A stretch of 64,000 nt of DNA from Candidatus Endomicrobiellum cryptotermitis (GCA_031257835.1 JAIRNY010000012.1:89343-153342), one strand, 5' to 3'. Numbered from the stretch's first letter, positions 46,869 through 56,364 are shown. Made by a program: numbers and translations. Notes: a model not told the origin generated them from the letters alone.

Positions 46869-47627
46869 ATGTACAATAAAAACAATGAAAAAGATACTCC
46901 GTTTCAAAATGTTGTGTTTGGCCGTAACGCAGTTATGGAGCTTTTAAAAGCTAATAAGCGTACTGTAAACAAAATTATGGTTTCAAAGACAGCAAGAGGT
47001 AACGTTGTTTCTGAAGTTATAAGTATTGCAAAGCAAAAGAATATAGCTGTGCACAGTGTTCCTCCGGGGAAACTAGATAAATTTTCGCAACAGTCCCAAG
47101 GGATAGTAGCAGAAGTTTCGCCAATAGTATATTTAGATCTTCCGGATTTAATAAATAAATCAAAACAATCGTTAAGCCCTTTATTAGTAATAGTAGACGG
47201 TATAGAAGATCCACACAATTTAGGCGCAATTATAAGAAACTGTGTTGCTTTTGGAGCTAATGGTGTAATAATACCAAAATGGAGAGCAGTTAGTGTAAAC
47301 GAAACCGTTTCTAAATCTTCTGCAGGATCCATAGAACATATTTCTATTTCTAAAGTTTCAAATTTAAATCAAGCAATGACTTTATTAAAAGACAACAACT
47401 TTTGGATAGTTGGTGCAGAAAATGGGAGTCAACCATTAGAAACAATAGATTTGCCTTCCCCTCTTGCAGTTATAATAGGTAGTGAAGGTTTTGGTCTTCA
47501 TGATTTAACAAAAAAGAATTGCGATTATTTAGTGTCAATCCCTCAAAAAAACACTATATCTTCGTTAAACGCTTCATGTGCGTCCGCCATAATTTTATAT
47601 GAAATATCTAAAAAAATGAGCGGATGA
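46869..47627 (+). CDS. rlmB: 23S rRNA 2'-O-methyltransferase, SpoU/TrmH family
   Basis: 252 residues with an N-terminal L30e-like substrate-binding domain (VVFGRNAVMELLKANKRTVNKIM) and a SPOUT knot: DGIEDPHNLGAIIRNCVAFGANGVI (motif 1), VIIGSEGFG (motif 2), and VSIPQKNTISSLNASCASAIILYE (motif 3). Methylates a ribosomal RNA ribose. Follows cysS in the conserved cluster. Confidence 0.92.
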   Translation: MYNKNNEKDTPFQNVVFGRNAVMELLKANKRTVNKIMVSKTARGNVVSEVISIAKQKNIAVHSVPPGKLDKFSQQSQGIVAEVSPIVYLDLPDLINKSKQSLSPLLVIVDGIEDPHNLGAIIRNCVAFGANGVIIPKWRAVSVNETVSKSSAGSIEHISISKVSNLNQAMTLLKDNNFWIVGAENGSQPLETIDLPSPLAVIIGSEGFGLHDLTKKNCDYLVSIPQKNTISSLNASCASAIILYEISKKMSG

Positions 47628-47736
47628 AAAATTTGTTTTCAAGCGATATGGACGTTCATCGTATTTGTTGGGCTTGGAAATAGAAACTAACCAAAAAGCT
47701 AGACTTTCTAAGTTAATCTCTAAAATAAAAAAATAA
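47624..47736 (+). pseudogene. small frameshifted ORF after rlmB, unidentified
   Basis: An ATG overlapping the rlmB stop begins MKNLFS; a one-base shift then gives KRYGRSSYLLGLEIETNQKA and RLSKLISKIKK with a TAA at 47736. The joined frame would encode about 37 residues, so it may be a fragment of a larger gene or a small frameshifted one. Not recognised. Confidence 0.35.
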
Positions 47737-47842
47737 AAGTTATATATACATATATACTTTACTCTTGATTAAATTTAGTTAACTTATTTATCTTTTGACC
47801 ATTTTTCAAGTCCAAACAGTACACCTACTCTAACTCTAGTGA

Positions 47843-48228
47843 TCTAAGTTTCCCTATGCTCATTTGTATGGCGTAAGTATCAATGTGTCTAATGTCGTGG
47901 TGCAAAAGTATGATGTGCATCATAATATACTTTATGTCAATAACGCAAAGAATGTTAATGTAAAGTCTATCCATAATTTTGATGCGTTTAGGTTTGATTT
48001 TCCTGCAGATGAGAAAGGAACAAGGAAGTATATATAAATAGAGTGTTGGGATATAAGAGAATAGAGAAAGTAAAAGAGTACTATGAAAGAGAAGGGATAA
48101 AAGGGAGGAGGATAAGAGTAGAGTCCTATGGATAGGATAAGTCAATAGATAGAATGAATAATGAAGAAAGGTTTTCTAGGAATAGAAGAGCAGAGACAAT
48201 AGTAGAGGGTAGTAAGAAAAAGGAGTAA
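47843..48228 (+). pseudogene. chimeric remnant: autotransporter passenger joined to OmpA-like C-terminal half
   Basis: The first part reads YAHLYGVSINVSNVVVQKYD and NILYVNNAKNVNVKSIHNFD, in the style of autotransporter passengers. At FDFPADEKGTRKY it becomes an OmpA/Pal domain and, after a stop and shift, continues LGYKRIEKVKEYYEREGIKG, RRIRVESYG, then RMNNEERFSRNRRAETIVEG to a TAA at 48228. The OmpA part begins exactly at the Ala-Asp-Glu block where the 27.0 kb copy ends. The first part keeps local A/T-rich composition; the OmpA part is purine-rich. Confidence 0.6.
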
Positions 48229-48298
48229 GGGAAAAAAGAGATCATAAAGAAAACATGAGGGATTTACACATAAAAATATTATGTTGAAGAGGGGGCCC

Positions 48299-49258
48299 TC
48301 AGAAGGTCAAGTCCGGTTCTAATTCCATATCTAAGTCTTTTACCATTTGTCTGTCTGTAATAATATCTCTACCAGTTATTGTAAGGTACCCTCCAGTCAT
48401 CATCCCGTTTGCTCCTGCTTGGAAAATCCAAGACTGTAGATCTCTTAAATGCATTTCTCTTCCACCGCAAACCATAATATCAGGAGTTTGTAAGATTATT
48501 CTATAAATTGCTATTGTTTTTAAAATTTCTATAGGACGCATTACAGGCAAATGTTCCAAAGATGTGCCTTTTATAGGCATAAAAAAGTTCATTGGAACAC
48601 TATCTGAGTCTAATTCTTTTAATGTGAATGCTAAATCTATTCTATCTTTTAAACTTTCACCTATTCCAAAAAGGCCTCCCGAACAAATCTCGAATCCAAA
48701 ATTTTTAGCTTTTTTTATAGTATCAATCCTTTCTTTGTAGCTGTGAGTAGAGCAAATATTTGGATAGAAATTTTCTGATGTTTCAAGATTGTGATGCATT
48801 TTTTTTATGCCAGCCTCTTTAAGTTTTTTAAAACTTTCATCAGAAATTCTTCCTATAGATACTCCTAGACGTGACACTTTTTTATGGCGTTTAAACATTT
48901 CGCAAAGTTTTTCAATTTCATTATCATCTAGAGAATTTCCACTAGAAACTATTCCAAAACACCCAACGTTATCTAAAGCTTTTGTTGAAATCTCTTTTAT
49001 TTTCTCTGTGTCAACAAGAGGGTACACTTTTACATCAGTTTTGTTAAATGTAGACTGCGCACAAAATTTACAATTTTCGCTACATTGCCCTGACTTTGCA
49101 TTAATAATAGAACATACTTTTACTTTGTTTCCTTTATATTTTTTGCGAATTTTTGAAGAAACTAAAAACAAGTCTTCAATATCTAGATCAAAAAGTCTCA
49201 AAGCTTCATCTTTTTTTATTTGTTTCCCGTCAAGTAACTCTAGTACCAAACTATCCAT
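48299..49258 (-). CDS. bioB: biotin synthase
   Basis: Radical SAM enzyme inserting sulfur into dethiobiotin. 319 residues with the [4Fe-4S] motif CSENCKFCAQS, then GCFGIVSSGNSL, HNLETSENFYPNICSTHSYKERIDTI, GGLFGIGES, and PMNFFMPIKGTSLE. GGAG precedes the ATG. No other biotin gene is nearby; the pathway may be elsewhere or the cell may import dethiobiotin. Confidence 0.95.
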   Translation of the reverse strand: MDSLVLELLDGKQIKKDEALRLFDLDIEDLFLVSSKIRKKYKGNKVKVCSIINAKSGQCSENCKFCAQSTFNKTDVKVYPLVDTEKIKEISTKALDNVGCFGIVSSGNSLDDNEIEKLCEMFKRHKKVSRLGVSIGRISDESFKKLKEAGIKKMHHNLETSENFYPNICSTHSYKERIDTIKKAKNFGFEICSGGLFGIGESLKDRIDLAFTLKELDSDSVPMNFFMPIKGTSLEHLPVMRPIEILKTIAIYRIILQTPDIMVCGGREMHLRDLQSWIFQAGANGMMTGGYLTITGRDIITDRQMVKDLDMELEPDLTF

Positions 49259-49478
49259 TTATAAATCTCCTGCCCTATGCTAAAAAGTCAAAATATACGA
49301 ATAAAGTTTCTTGCGAAAAATAACTTCAAAATTCACAGCAAGAAATATCTTAGCCACGAGTAAAACGTGACATAACAAATATAATATAGTAGCTTGATGT
49401 ACAGCTACTAGCCTATAACTTTTTTACATAAGTCTGCACTACTTGCAGAAAAATTTATAACCGAAAGAACATTTTAAA

Positions 49479-50765
49479 CTAAATTTCTATTTTAATTTTA
49501 ACAGTCTTAGCCTTAACTATAGACTTTGTCGCATTAATCTGTTTTAGAGCCTTTTCAATATTTTCACGACAAGTCTCGTGAGTAATTATAATAATTCTAG
49601 CATAATCATTACCACTAATATCAGGTTGTAACAAACTGGCAATAGATACTTTATGCCTACCAAGCATTCCTGAAATTTTTGCTAAAACACCAGATTTATC
49701 TAACACAGAAAATCTTAAATAGTAAGATGCTTTGCTCTTACCTGCTGGTAAAATTTTTATTTTTTTCTTTTTATCATAAATTACATCTGGCACTATCCCT
49801 GCAGTGTTAGTGACGATAAATTTTGAAACATTTATAATATCAGAAACTACAGCGCTAGCTGCTGGTTGCTGCCCTGCACCTTTACCATAGAACAAAACAT
49901 CTCCAGAATCTTTTCCAGTTATCATTACTGCATTGTACTCATTTTCTACAGTTGCAAAAGCGTTTTCGTGGTTTACTAAACATGGCTGTACAGACAAATC
50001 TATACCATTTTTTGTTTCTTGTGCACTGCCGATAAGTTTTATATCGTATCCAAAATTTCTTGTAATTAATACGTCTTCTATACTTAAATCTGCAATTCCC
50101 TGAACAGAAATATCTTTAACTTTTATCCAGCCACCCCAAGCAAGTGAAGATAAAATTGCAAGTTTGTTTGCAGTATCTATACCGTTTACATCAAAAGAAG
50201 GGTCAGCTTCTGCAAATCCTGCAACTTGTGCATTTTTCAAAGCAGTTTCATACGCAACTCCATTTTTTGTCATTTCACTTAAAATGAAATTTGTAGTTCC
50301 ATTTAGAATGCCTTTAATTTCTAAAATTTCTTCAGATGCAAGTCCTTCGCTTAAACCTTGGACTACAGGGATTACGCCACCTACAGATGCTTCGTAATAT
50401 ATTGACTTTTGACAGTCTTGAGCTGTTGTAAAAATTTGGTCCCAGTATTTTGCAAGTACTGCTTTATTTGCGGTTACAACATTTTTACCAGTTTTTAAAG
50501 ACTCTATTATTATTGTTCTTGCTGGCTCATATCCACCAATAAGTTCAACTATTAAATCTATTTCAGGATCTTTTATAATATCTTTAAAGTTTTTAACATA
50601 AAGTTCTGGTTTGTTTATTGGGTTTAAATCGCAAATAGATTTTATACGTATAGCTTTTCCGATTTTCCTTAAAGCTATCTTTTTGTTTTCTTCTAAAATT
50701 TTTACTACACCTTTACCTACAGTTCCATACCCTATTAAGCCTATATTGATAAACTTTTTTTTCAT
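49479..50765 (-). CDS. hom: homoserine dehydrogenase with ACT domain
   Basis: Reduces aspartate semialdehyde to homoserine. 428 residues: the NAD(P)-binding NIGLIGYGTVGKGVVKIL, catalytic region NVVTANKAVLAKY and EASVGGVIPVVQGL, GILNGTTNFILSEM, AEADPSFDVNGIDTANKLAIL, and a C-terminal ACT domain (FSVLDKSGVLAKISGMLGRHKVSIASL) for threonine feedback. AAAGGA precedes the ATG. 13 bases after the aminotransferase gene, probably one operon. A hairpin AGTAGCT/AGCTACT lies downstream near 49392-49413 as a possible weak terminator. Confidence 0.95.
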   Translation of the reverse strand: MKKKFINIGLIGYGTVGKGVVKILEENKKIALRKIGKAIRIKSICDLNPINKPELYVKNFKDIIKDPEIDLIVELIGGYEPARTIIIESLKTGKNVVTANKAVLAKYWDQIFTTAQDCQKSIYYEASVGGVIPVVQGLSEGLASEEILEIKGILNGTTNFILSEMTKNGVAYETALKNAQVAGFAEADPSFDVNGIDTANKLAILSSLAWGGWIKVKDISVQGIADLSIEDVLITRNFGYDIKLIGSAQETKNGIDLSVQPCLVNHENAFATVENEYNAVMITGKDSGDVLFYGKGAGQQPAASAVVSDIINVSKFIVTNTAGIVPDVIYDKKKKIKILPAGKSKASYYLRFSVLDKSGVLAKISGMLGRHKVSIASLLQPDISGNDYARIIIITHETCRENIEKALKQINATKSIVKAKTVKIKIEI

Positions 50766-50778
50766 AAATTCCTTTAAG

Positions 50779-51975
50779 TTATTCTTTATAATTTTTTGTA
50801 AATTTTCCTATACGAAGTAATGCATCATGAAATCTTTTATCATGCTTTACTAAAGCCATTCTTATGTATCCTTCACCGTGTTTACCAAATCCTATTCCTG
50901 GAGATACAACACTCCCTGTGTCTCTTACTAATTTTTCTGCAATATTTAAAGACCCTTCTTTAAGCATTTTATCTGGAAGTTTTGCCCAAACGTACATTGT
51001 GCCTTCTGTGGGGCGCACATTCCAACCAAATTTTTGTAGACCAAAAAACATCTTTTTCATTCTTCTTTCGTATGTTTTTGAAAGTTCTTGTACATAACTT
51101 TGAGGACCATTTAACGCTGCAACTCCTGCAAGTTGTATAAACATTGGAGCGCCATAATCTAAAAATGATTTAAATTTTTCTAAAGGATAAAGTAGTTTAC
51201 TTATCCCGCAAACCCAGCCAAGTCTCCAGCCTGCCATATTAAACGTTTTTGAAAATGAATGGAATTCTAAAGCAACATCTTTTGCTTCTGGAAATTCAAA
51301 AATTGAAGGAGCAGAATAATTGCCAAAAGTAAGTTCTGAGTAAGCATTGTCTGAAACTAGCAAAATGTTATATTTTTTACAAAACTTTATTGCCTCTTTC
51401 CAAAAATTCTTATCTTCTACTACAGCTGCGGTAGGATTGTTTGGATAGTTTAAAAACATTATTTTTGATTTTTTAGCAACAGTTTCTGGAATTTTTGTAA
51501 AGTCAGGTAAAAAGTTATTTTTTTCTAAAAGTGGCATAAAATGTATTTTTGCGCCAGCTAAAGATACACCATTAAAATGTACAGGGTATGCCGGATCACA
51601 TACTAAGACGTAATCTCCAGGATTCAAGTAAGACATACACAAGTGAACTATACCTTCTTTAGAACCTATTAATGAAAGAACTTCGTTTTCTGGGTTAAGT
51701 TTTACACCAAAACGATGAGCCCTCCACTCTGTTATTGCTTTTCTTAACTTGGGCATTCCTTTAGCTTGAGGATATTTGTGGGTATTTTTATGATGTTTTA
51801 TTGTGTCACACAATCTTTCAATAATATGGTTTGGAGTTGACAAGTCTGGATTTCCCATTCCAAGGTCTATAACATCTAGATTTTTATTATACGCTTCTTT
51901 TTTCAATTGATTAATTTTTGTAAAAAGGTATGGTGGTAATTTAGCTAAATTTTTGGAAAGTTTTATGGTTATCAT
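50779..51975 (-). CDS. class I/II aminotransferase (AlaC/DapL-like)
   Basis: 398 residues, PLP-dependent. DLGMGNPDLSTPNHIIERL at the N-terminus, MFLNYPNNPTAAV, SDNAYSELTF, and the PLP lysine in SFSKTFNMAGWRLGW. The sequence type resembles glutamate-pyruvate or LL-diaminopimelate/aspartate aminotransferases. Pairing with hom suggests a role in aspartate-family metabolism. The exact substrate is not decided by sequence. Confidence 0.88.
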   Translation of the reverse strand: MITIKLSKNLAKLPPYLFTKINQLKKEAYNKNLDVIDLGMGNPDLSTPNHIIERLCDTIKHHKNTHKYPQAKGMPKLRKAITEWRAHRFGVKLNPENEVLSLIGSKEGIVHLCMSYLNPGDYVLVCDPAYPVHFNGVSLAGAKIHFMPLLEKNNFLPDFTKIPETVAKKSKIMFLNYPNNPTAAVVEDKNFWKEAIKFCKKYNILLVSDNAYSELTFGNYSAPSIFEFPEAKDVALEFHSFSKTFNMAGWRLGWVCGISKLLYPLEKFKSFLDYGAPMFIQLAGVAALNGPQSYVQELSKTYERRMKKMFFGLQKFGWNVRPTEGTMYVWAKLPDKMLKEGSLNIAEKLVRDTGSVVSPGIGFGKHGEGYIRMALVKHDKRFHDALLRIGKFTKNYKE

Positions 51976-52003
51976 GGTATTTAAAGTCTTTTTTATAGTT
52001 TAT

Positions 52004-52273
52004 TTATATAATTTTTCTAAGAGTGGTAGTAGGTTTAAAGGACACTTTTTTTCCAGAGGGAATTGGTATTACTTCTCCTGTTTTAGGGTTACGCCCTAAC
52101 CTTTCTTTTCGGGATTTTGCCCTAAAAGAACCAAGACCAGACAAAGAAATTACTTCTCCTCTTTGTAAAGACGTTTGAATTACTTTAACTAAAGCTTTAA
52201 TTGCTTTGTTTACATTTCCTTTAGTTAAACCAGAAACATCAGCTACCTTCTTTATTATGTCACGCTTTTTCAT
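52004..52273 (-). CDS. HU/IHF family DNA-binding protein
   Basis: About 89 residues from the ATG at 52273: KKRDIIKKVADVSGLTKGNV, then RGEVISLSGLGSFRAKSRKERLGRNPKTGEVIPIPSGKKVSFKPT, the HU beta-arm with the NPxTGE tip. Nucleoid protein that bends DNA. The ORF-track start 13 codons earlier lacks support. Confidence 0.93.
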   Translation of the reverse strand: MKKRDIIKKVADVSGLTKGNVNKAIKALVKVIQTSLQRGEVISLSGLGSFRAKSRKERLGRNPKTGEVIPIPSGKKVSFKPTTTLRKII

Positions 52274-52432
52274 CAGAAGACCCTTTATAATAAATTTATG
52301 CGATAAAGTCAACTAAACAAATTGTACTAATTTTTACACAATATGCATATTAGATATTCCAGTATTTTGAAACATAACATAAAAACAAGCTTGTATAAGC
52401 ATAATTTTATAAAGTCTATCTAGGTTAGTATT

Positions 52433-52456
52433 TTATCGGAGTTACCTTAAAGAGCG
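52433..52456 (+). repeat. 24-bp inverted repeat, left copy
   Basis: TTATCGGAGTTACCTTAAAG plus AGCG; its exact complement is at 57228-57251. Weaker similarity (ATCTAG, TTAG) continues outward for another 15 bases. The pair encloses feoB, the glycosyltransferase-FeoA gene and the HEPN/MNT remnant. Confidence 0.85.
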
Positions 52457-52558
52457 GCATAAGAGCATTGTTTGAAGCAAAATTCAGTTAAGTCTTTTTT
52501 TTGTCTTACAACTTTGCAAGAATGTTTTTTCATCTAATATCCGTAAACAATTTTTCGG

Positions 52559-52755
52559 TTATATTCCTAAATTTTCTTTATTTAAAACAACTTTTACGTC
52601 GCTGTTTATTTTGCCTACATCCTTTTGACTGTAATCAATAAGATAATTTAGGTGAAATTCCTCCTGCTCAGTCCGTTCTCCAGCTAGTCCGGCAAATGCG
52701 AACCCCTGTCTACTTCTTACCTTTTTGAGGTTTCGCTTCCGCTTGTCCTTAATTG
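52559..52755 (-). pseudogene. remnant of unknown gene
   Basis: A minus-strand open frame of about 65 codons without a start reads IKDKRKRNLKKVRSRQGFAF, then GLAGERTEQEEFHLNYLIDY and GKINSDVKVVLNKENLGI before TAA at 52559. Composition looks coding. It contains CTTCCGCTTGTCC on the + strand, reminiscent of the AAGCGG end of the 55-bp repeat. I do not recognise the family. The rest of the 52274-52783 gap holds only AT-rich DNA and the 24-bp repeat. Confidence 0.4.
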
Positions 52756-52783
52756 CAAATCATAAAACGTTTTTTTTCTTAAC

Positions 52784-54877
52784 CTATACACCAGTACCGA
52801 CTTTTAGAAAAGTGCCTACTTTAAAAACAATAAATGAGCAAATCCAAGCTAAAAAGGTGTTCCCTAATATCATTCCTAAAAGCCATTTATAATTAGAGCC
52901 TGTTTCTTTAAAAAAAACTATTACAGAAGCTATACATGGCATGTATATTAAACAAAATATTAAAAAGGTTATGCCTTTTAATGGTGACCAACTTTTATCA
53001 TTTTTAATTTTATTTTTTAAAGATTTTTCTTGATTATTGCTTTCTTCTATAGAATAAATTGTTCCTAATGTGCTAACTATTACTTCTTTTGCTGCAAATC
53101 CTGATATTAAAGCTATAGCTCTATTCTTGTCCATTCCTATAGGTTTAAAAATAGGTTCAAGAAAAGTGCCTACCCTACCTGCAAAACTATAATCTATTTG
53201 TGAAACAAATTTAACATCGTTATCTATATTTTTAGTTGTGGGGGCTTTAGGGTAGGCAAATGCTGCCCAAATTAATATTGATATAAAAAGTATTATAGTG
53301 CCTGCTTTTTTAACATACAGCCAACCGCGTTCCCACATTTTTAAGCATAGTCCTTTTAATGTTGGGATATGGTATGATGGAAGTTCTATAACAAAATGAG
53401 AAGTTTCATTTAACAAGATTGTTTTGCTAAGTATTTTTGCAACACTTAAAGCTATGACTATACTTAAGATATACATCATAAACATTGTAAATATTTGATA
53501 TTTTGTAGGCAAAAATGCTCCAATGATTAAAGCAAATATAGGTAGTTTTGCTCCGCATATCATAAATGGAACTATAAACATTGTTATTAGTCTATCTTTA
53601 TTAGAATCTAAACTTCTTGCAGATAAAATGGCGGGCACAGCACATCCGTTTGTCGAAAGCATTAACGGCAAAAAAGATTTACCGCTAAGTCCAAACCGGT
53701 TCATAATTTTGTCCATTACAAACGCGGCTCTAGCCATGTACCCAGAATCTTCAAAAAAAGCAATTGCAAAAAACATAAATAAAACAAGTGGGAAAAATTT
53801 TAACACTGATCCGACCCCACTGATTATACCGTCAACAAGTAAAGATTTTAATTGCCCAAATGGAAGAATGCTTGTTACTATATTTGCAAACCATTTAAAA
53901 AACATATCAAAAATGTTAACTAAAGGACCAGAAAACGTAAACGTAAACTTAAAAATAATATACATTACTAAAGCAAAGACTGGAATAGCAGAATATTTGT
54001 TTAATACAAAAATATCTATAATTTCTGTCATATCTGTTTTATTTTTAGCTGTATTTTTAAGGACTGTTTTGACAATAGAATTTACAAAACCATAACGTAT
54101 GTCTACTATTATAACGTCAGGTGCTTGATTAAAGTGCTCTTTTATGTGTTTTGTGCTTTTTTGAAGTTGTTGTAAAATTTTATCTTTATCTTGTGTAGTT
54201 TCAACTAGTTTTAATGTTTGAGTATCATTTTCTAAAAGCTTTAAAGAAACCCAATATTTAGGAAGTAAAAAATCCCTTAAATTTGTTGGTAAAAAAGGTT
54301 CTATTTTGCTTAACTCTTCTTTGATTACATCAGTGTAGTCAACTTTGGCTCTTGCTTGTTTTTTTATTTTATTGTTTTCAAAAGTTGTTATTATTGAGTT
54401 TAATACGCTACTTATTCCAATGTTTTTATTTGCAACAGTAGTAAAGACAGGCACACCTAAAAGATTTTTTATTTTAATTTTATCTATATCTTTACCTTTA
54501 GATTTTAAAATGTCTATCATGTTTAATACAATTATGATACTAGAGGAAAATTCTGTAAGTTGGGAAAATAAGTATAAGTTGCGTTCGAGGTTTGAAGAAT
54601 CGATAACATTAATAATAATGTCAGGCTTTTGGTATATTAAAAAGTCTTTTGTTACTGTTTCGTCGTTAGAATATGCTGACAGACTATAAATTCCAGGCAA
54701 ATCTATAAAAGTTATAGTGTAATCGTCGTACTTTATAGTACCTTCCATCTTTTCTACAGTAACGCCAGGATAATTACCAACATGTTGGCTTGCTCCTGTC
54801 AAACTGTTAAAAATTGTTGACTTGCCACTGTTGGGGTTACCAACAAGAGCTACACTTATACTTTTGTTGTTGGACAT
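52784..54877 (-). CDS. feoB: ferrous iron transporter FeoB
   Basis: Imports Fe2+ across the inner membrane. 697 residues: an N-terminal G domain (GNPNSGKSTIFNSLTG, FIDLPGIYSLS, VLNMID), the helical GDI region, then a membrane part with GYMARAAFVMDKIMNRFGLSGKSFLPL and two gate repeats, ending with CLIYMPCIASVIVFF. Length is normal for a FeoB without a C-terminal FeoC-like domain. Its start overlaps by 22 bases the FeoA domain of the upstream gene. Confidence 0.95.
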   Translation of the reverse strand: MSNNKSISVALVGNPNSGKSTIFNSLTGASQHVGNYPGVTVEKMEGTIKYDDYTITFIDLPGIYSLSAYSNDETVTKDFLIYQKPDIIINVIDSSNLERNLYLFSQLTEFSSSIIIVLNMIDILKSKGKDIDKIKIKNLLGVPVFTTVANKNIGISSVLNSIITTFENNKIKKQARAKVDYTDVIKEELSKIEPFLPTNLRDFLLPKYWVSLKLLENDTQTLKLVETTQDKDKILQQLQKSTKHIKEHFNQAPDVIIVDIRYGFVNSIVKTVLKNTAKNKTDMTEIIDIFVLNKYSAIPVFALVMYIIFKFTFTFSGPLVNIFDMFFKWFANIVTSILPFGQLKSLLVDGIISGVGSVLKFFPLVLFMFFAIAFFEDSGYMARAAFVMDKIMNRFGLSGKSFLPLMLSTNGCAVPAILSARSLDSNKDRLITMFIVPFMICGAKLPIFALIIGAFLPTKYQIFTMFMMYILSIVIALSVAKILSKTILLNETSHFVIELPSYHIPTLKGLCLKMWERGWLYVKKAGTIILFISILIWAAFAYPKAPTTKNIDNDVKFVSQIDYSFAGRVGTFLEPIFKPIGMDKNRAIALISGFAAKEVIVSTLGTIYSIEESNNQEKSLKNKIKNDKSWSPLKGITFLIFCLIYMPCIASVIVFFKETGSNYKWLLGMILGNTFLAWICSFIVFKVGTFLKVGTGV

Positions 54878-56364
54878 ATATGATGAATCCTTTCTACTAA
54901 AATTTTATCTGCTATTTTATTACTTAAAACTATTTTTGAACCTTTAATTTTTAATAATATGCTACCTTTTTCCCCAGTATTTTTAATGACTCTTAACCTT
55001 ATTCCTGGTATAAAACCTATTTCTAGTAGTCTGTGATTGAGTCCTTTATCATTATTATTTGATGAACCAAATTTGTATACTCCAGGAACTGCAGTACTTA
55101 GTTTAATGGTAGGATTATTTTGAAAAATTAAATTAAATTTGTTGAACCTTTTGTGATGTTTTTCTGCCCAATGTCTATGCCAATGGTTATACATGTGTTT
55201 TGTAAATTTTTTATGTCTGTGGTTTTTATGGTTTGTAGAAAACCAAGTACAACTGTTATTTTTAAAATTCTTATAAATATTTAACCATTTGTTTGCTATA
55301 GAATCAATATCAAAATTTTTTGATTGAACTAAGTTCTTATTACTTATTTCTTTACGTTTGTCATTTGTAAGAGAATACATGTACTTCATTTTTGTGTAAA
55401 GTGCCAAAGAATCTTTTATTGGCACAATAAACTCATCATTATTAAGTACTTCTCTTATACCTCCAGCATTTGTTGCTATCACAGGTAAAGCGCATGCCAT
55501 TGCTTCTGCTATGACAAGACCAAACCCTTCCCACGCAGAGCTAAGCACAAAGCAATCTGCGCAATTGTAATAATCGTACACATTATTTTTATTTCCAGCA
55601 AAGATAACATAGTCTTTAATATTTTTTTGTAAAACAAAGTTTTTTAGTTCTTTTTCAAGTTCTCCTGTTCCTATTATCATTAGTTTTACGTTTTTATGTT
55701 CTTTACAAAGTAAAGAAAAAGCTTCTATAAGATTTTTTTGATCCTTTGCTAAAGTTAGCCTCCCTACGTTTAAAAAAAGAAATTCGTTATCAGAAATGGT
55801 GTATGGTTTTCTCATGTCTTTACGTATATTGTTGTTCGGGTAAAATTTTTTTAAATCTATACCATTATACATAGATATACTTTTATCTTGTTTAAAAGCT
55901 TTTTTCTTAATAAAGAAATTTATTGCTTCTTTTGAGACATTTGTATTTAGGTCTGACAAAAAATCTGTAATGCAGTATAGACGAAGGCGGAGATGAAGGA
56001 TGATACCAATTCCGATTATTTTGCTGTGTTCACTAGAAATTAAACATGGAAACTTATAAAAAACACGTAATATTCTAGAAAAAATGTTTGCATGAAACAT
56101 TTGACCATGCACGATGTCTGGAGAAAAATCTTTTAAAATTGTTTTTGCATAAAATAAAGCTTTTATAAAGTTAATAGGACTTTTTGTCATATTTAATCCT
56201 ATAACTTGTACAGATTTGTCAATTTTGTCTTGATTAGAATTTTTGCCTGTAAGATATAAAATTAAAACTTTATTTTGCATACGTGACATGCGATTTGCAA
56301 TGTCGATGGTAACAATTTCAGCTCCACCAGCGTCCATACTAGTAATTATATATGCTATTTCCAT
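54856..56364 (-). CDS. glycosyltransferase (GT4-like) fused to a FeoA domain
   Basis: 502 residues. Residues 1-375 are a GT-B glycosyltransferase: MDAGGAEIVTIDIANRM, an FLNVGRLTLAKDQKNLIEAF nucleotide-sugar site, and SAWEGFGLVIAEAMACALPV. Residues about 380-425 form a histidine-rich linker (NHKNHRHKKF, NHWHRHWAEKHHKRF). Residues 430-500 are a FeoA SH3-like domain (LLEIGFIPGIRLRVI, SILLKIKGSKIVLSNKIADKILVE). FeoA is normally a separate 75-residue partner of FeoB, and feoB follows. An internal ATG at the start of the YNHWHRHW stretch could give separate FeoA, but I see no ribosome site there. The fusion probably arose by loss of a stop codon. Confidence 0.8.
   Translation of the reverse strand: MEIAYIITSMDAGGAEIVTIDIANRMSRMQNKVLILYLTGKNSNQDKIDKSVQVIGLNMTKSPINFIKALFYAKTILKDFSPDIVHGQMFHANIFSRILRVFYKFPCLISSEHSKIIGIGIILHLRLRLYCITDFLSDLNTNVSKEAINFFIKKKAFKQDKSISMYNGIDLKKFYPNNNIRKDMRKPYTISDNEFLFLNVGRLTLAKDQKNLIEAFSLLCKEHKNVKLMIIGTGELEKELKNFVLQKNIKDYVIFAGNKNNVYDYYNCADCFVLSSAWEGFGLVIAEAMACALPVIATNAGGIREVLNNDEFIVPIKDSLALYTKMKYMYSLTNDKRKEISNKNLVQSKNFDIDSIANKWLNIYKNFKNNSCTWFSTNHKNHRHKKFTKHMYNHWHRHWAEKHHKRFNKFNLIFQNNPTIKLSTAVPGVYKFGSSNNNDKGLNHRLLEIGFIPGIRLRVIKNTGEKGSILLKIKGSKIVLSNKIADKILVERIHHICPTTKV

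Noticed and set aside
47825-48145. 106-residue minus-strand ORF
   Set aside because: Antisense of the autotransporter/OmpA chimera; composition is a complement artefact.
49259-49478. Possible riboswitch or leader before bioB
   Set aside because: Only a short AGTAGCT/AGCTACT hairpin is visible, better placed as a weak terminator for hom; no known riboswitch consensus seen.
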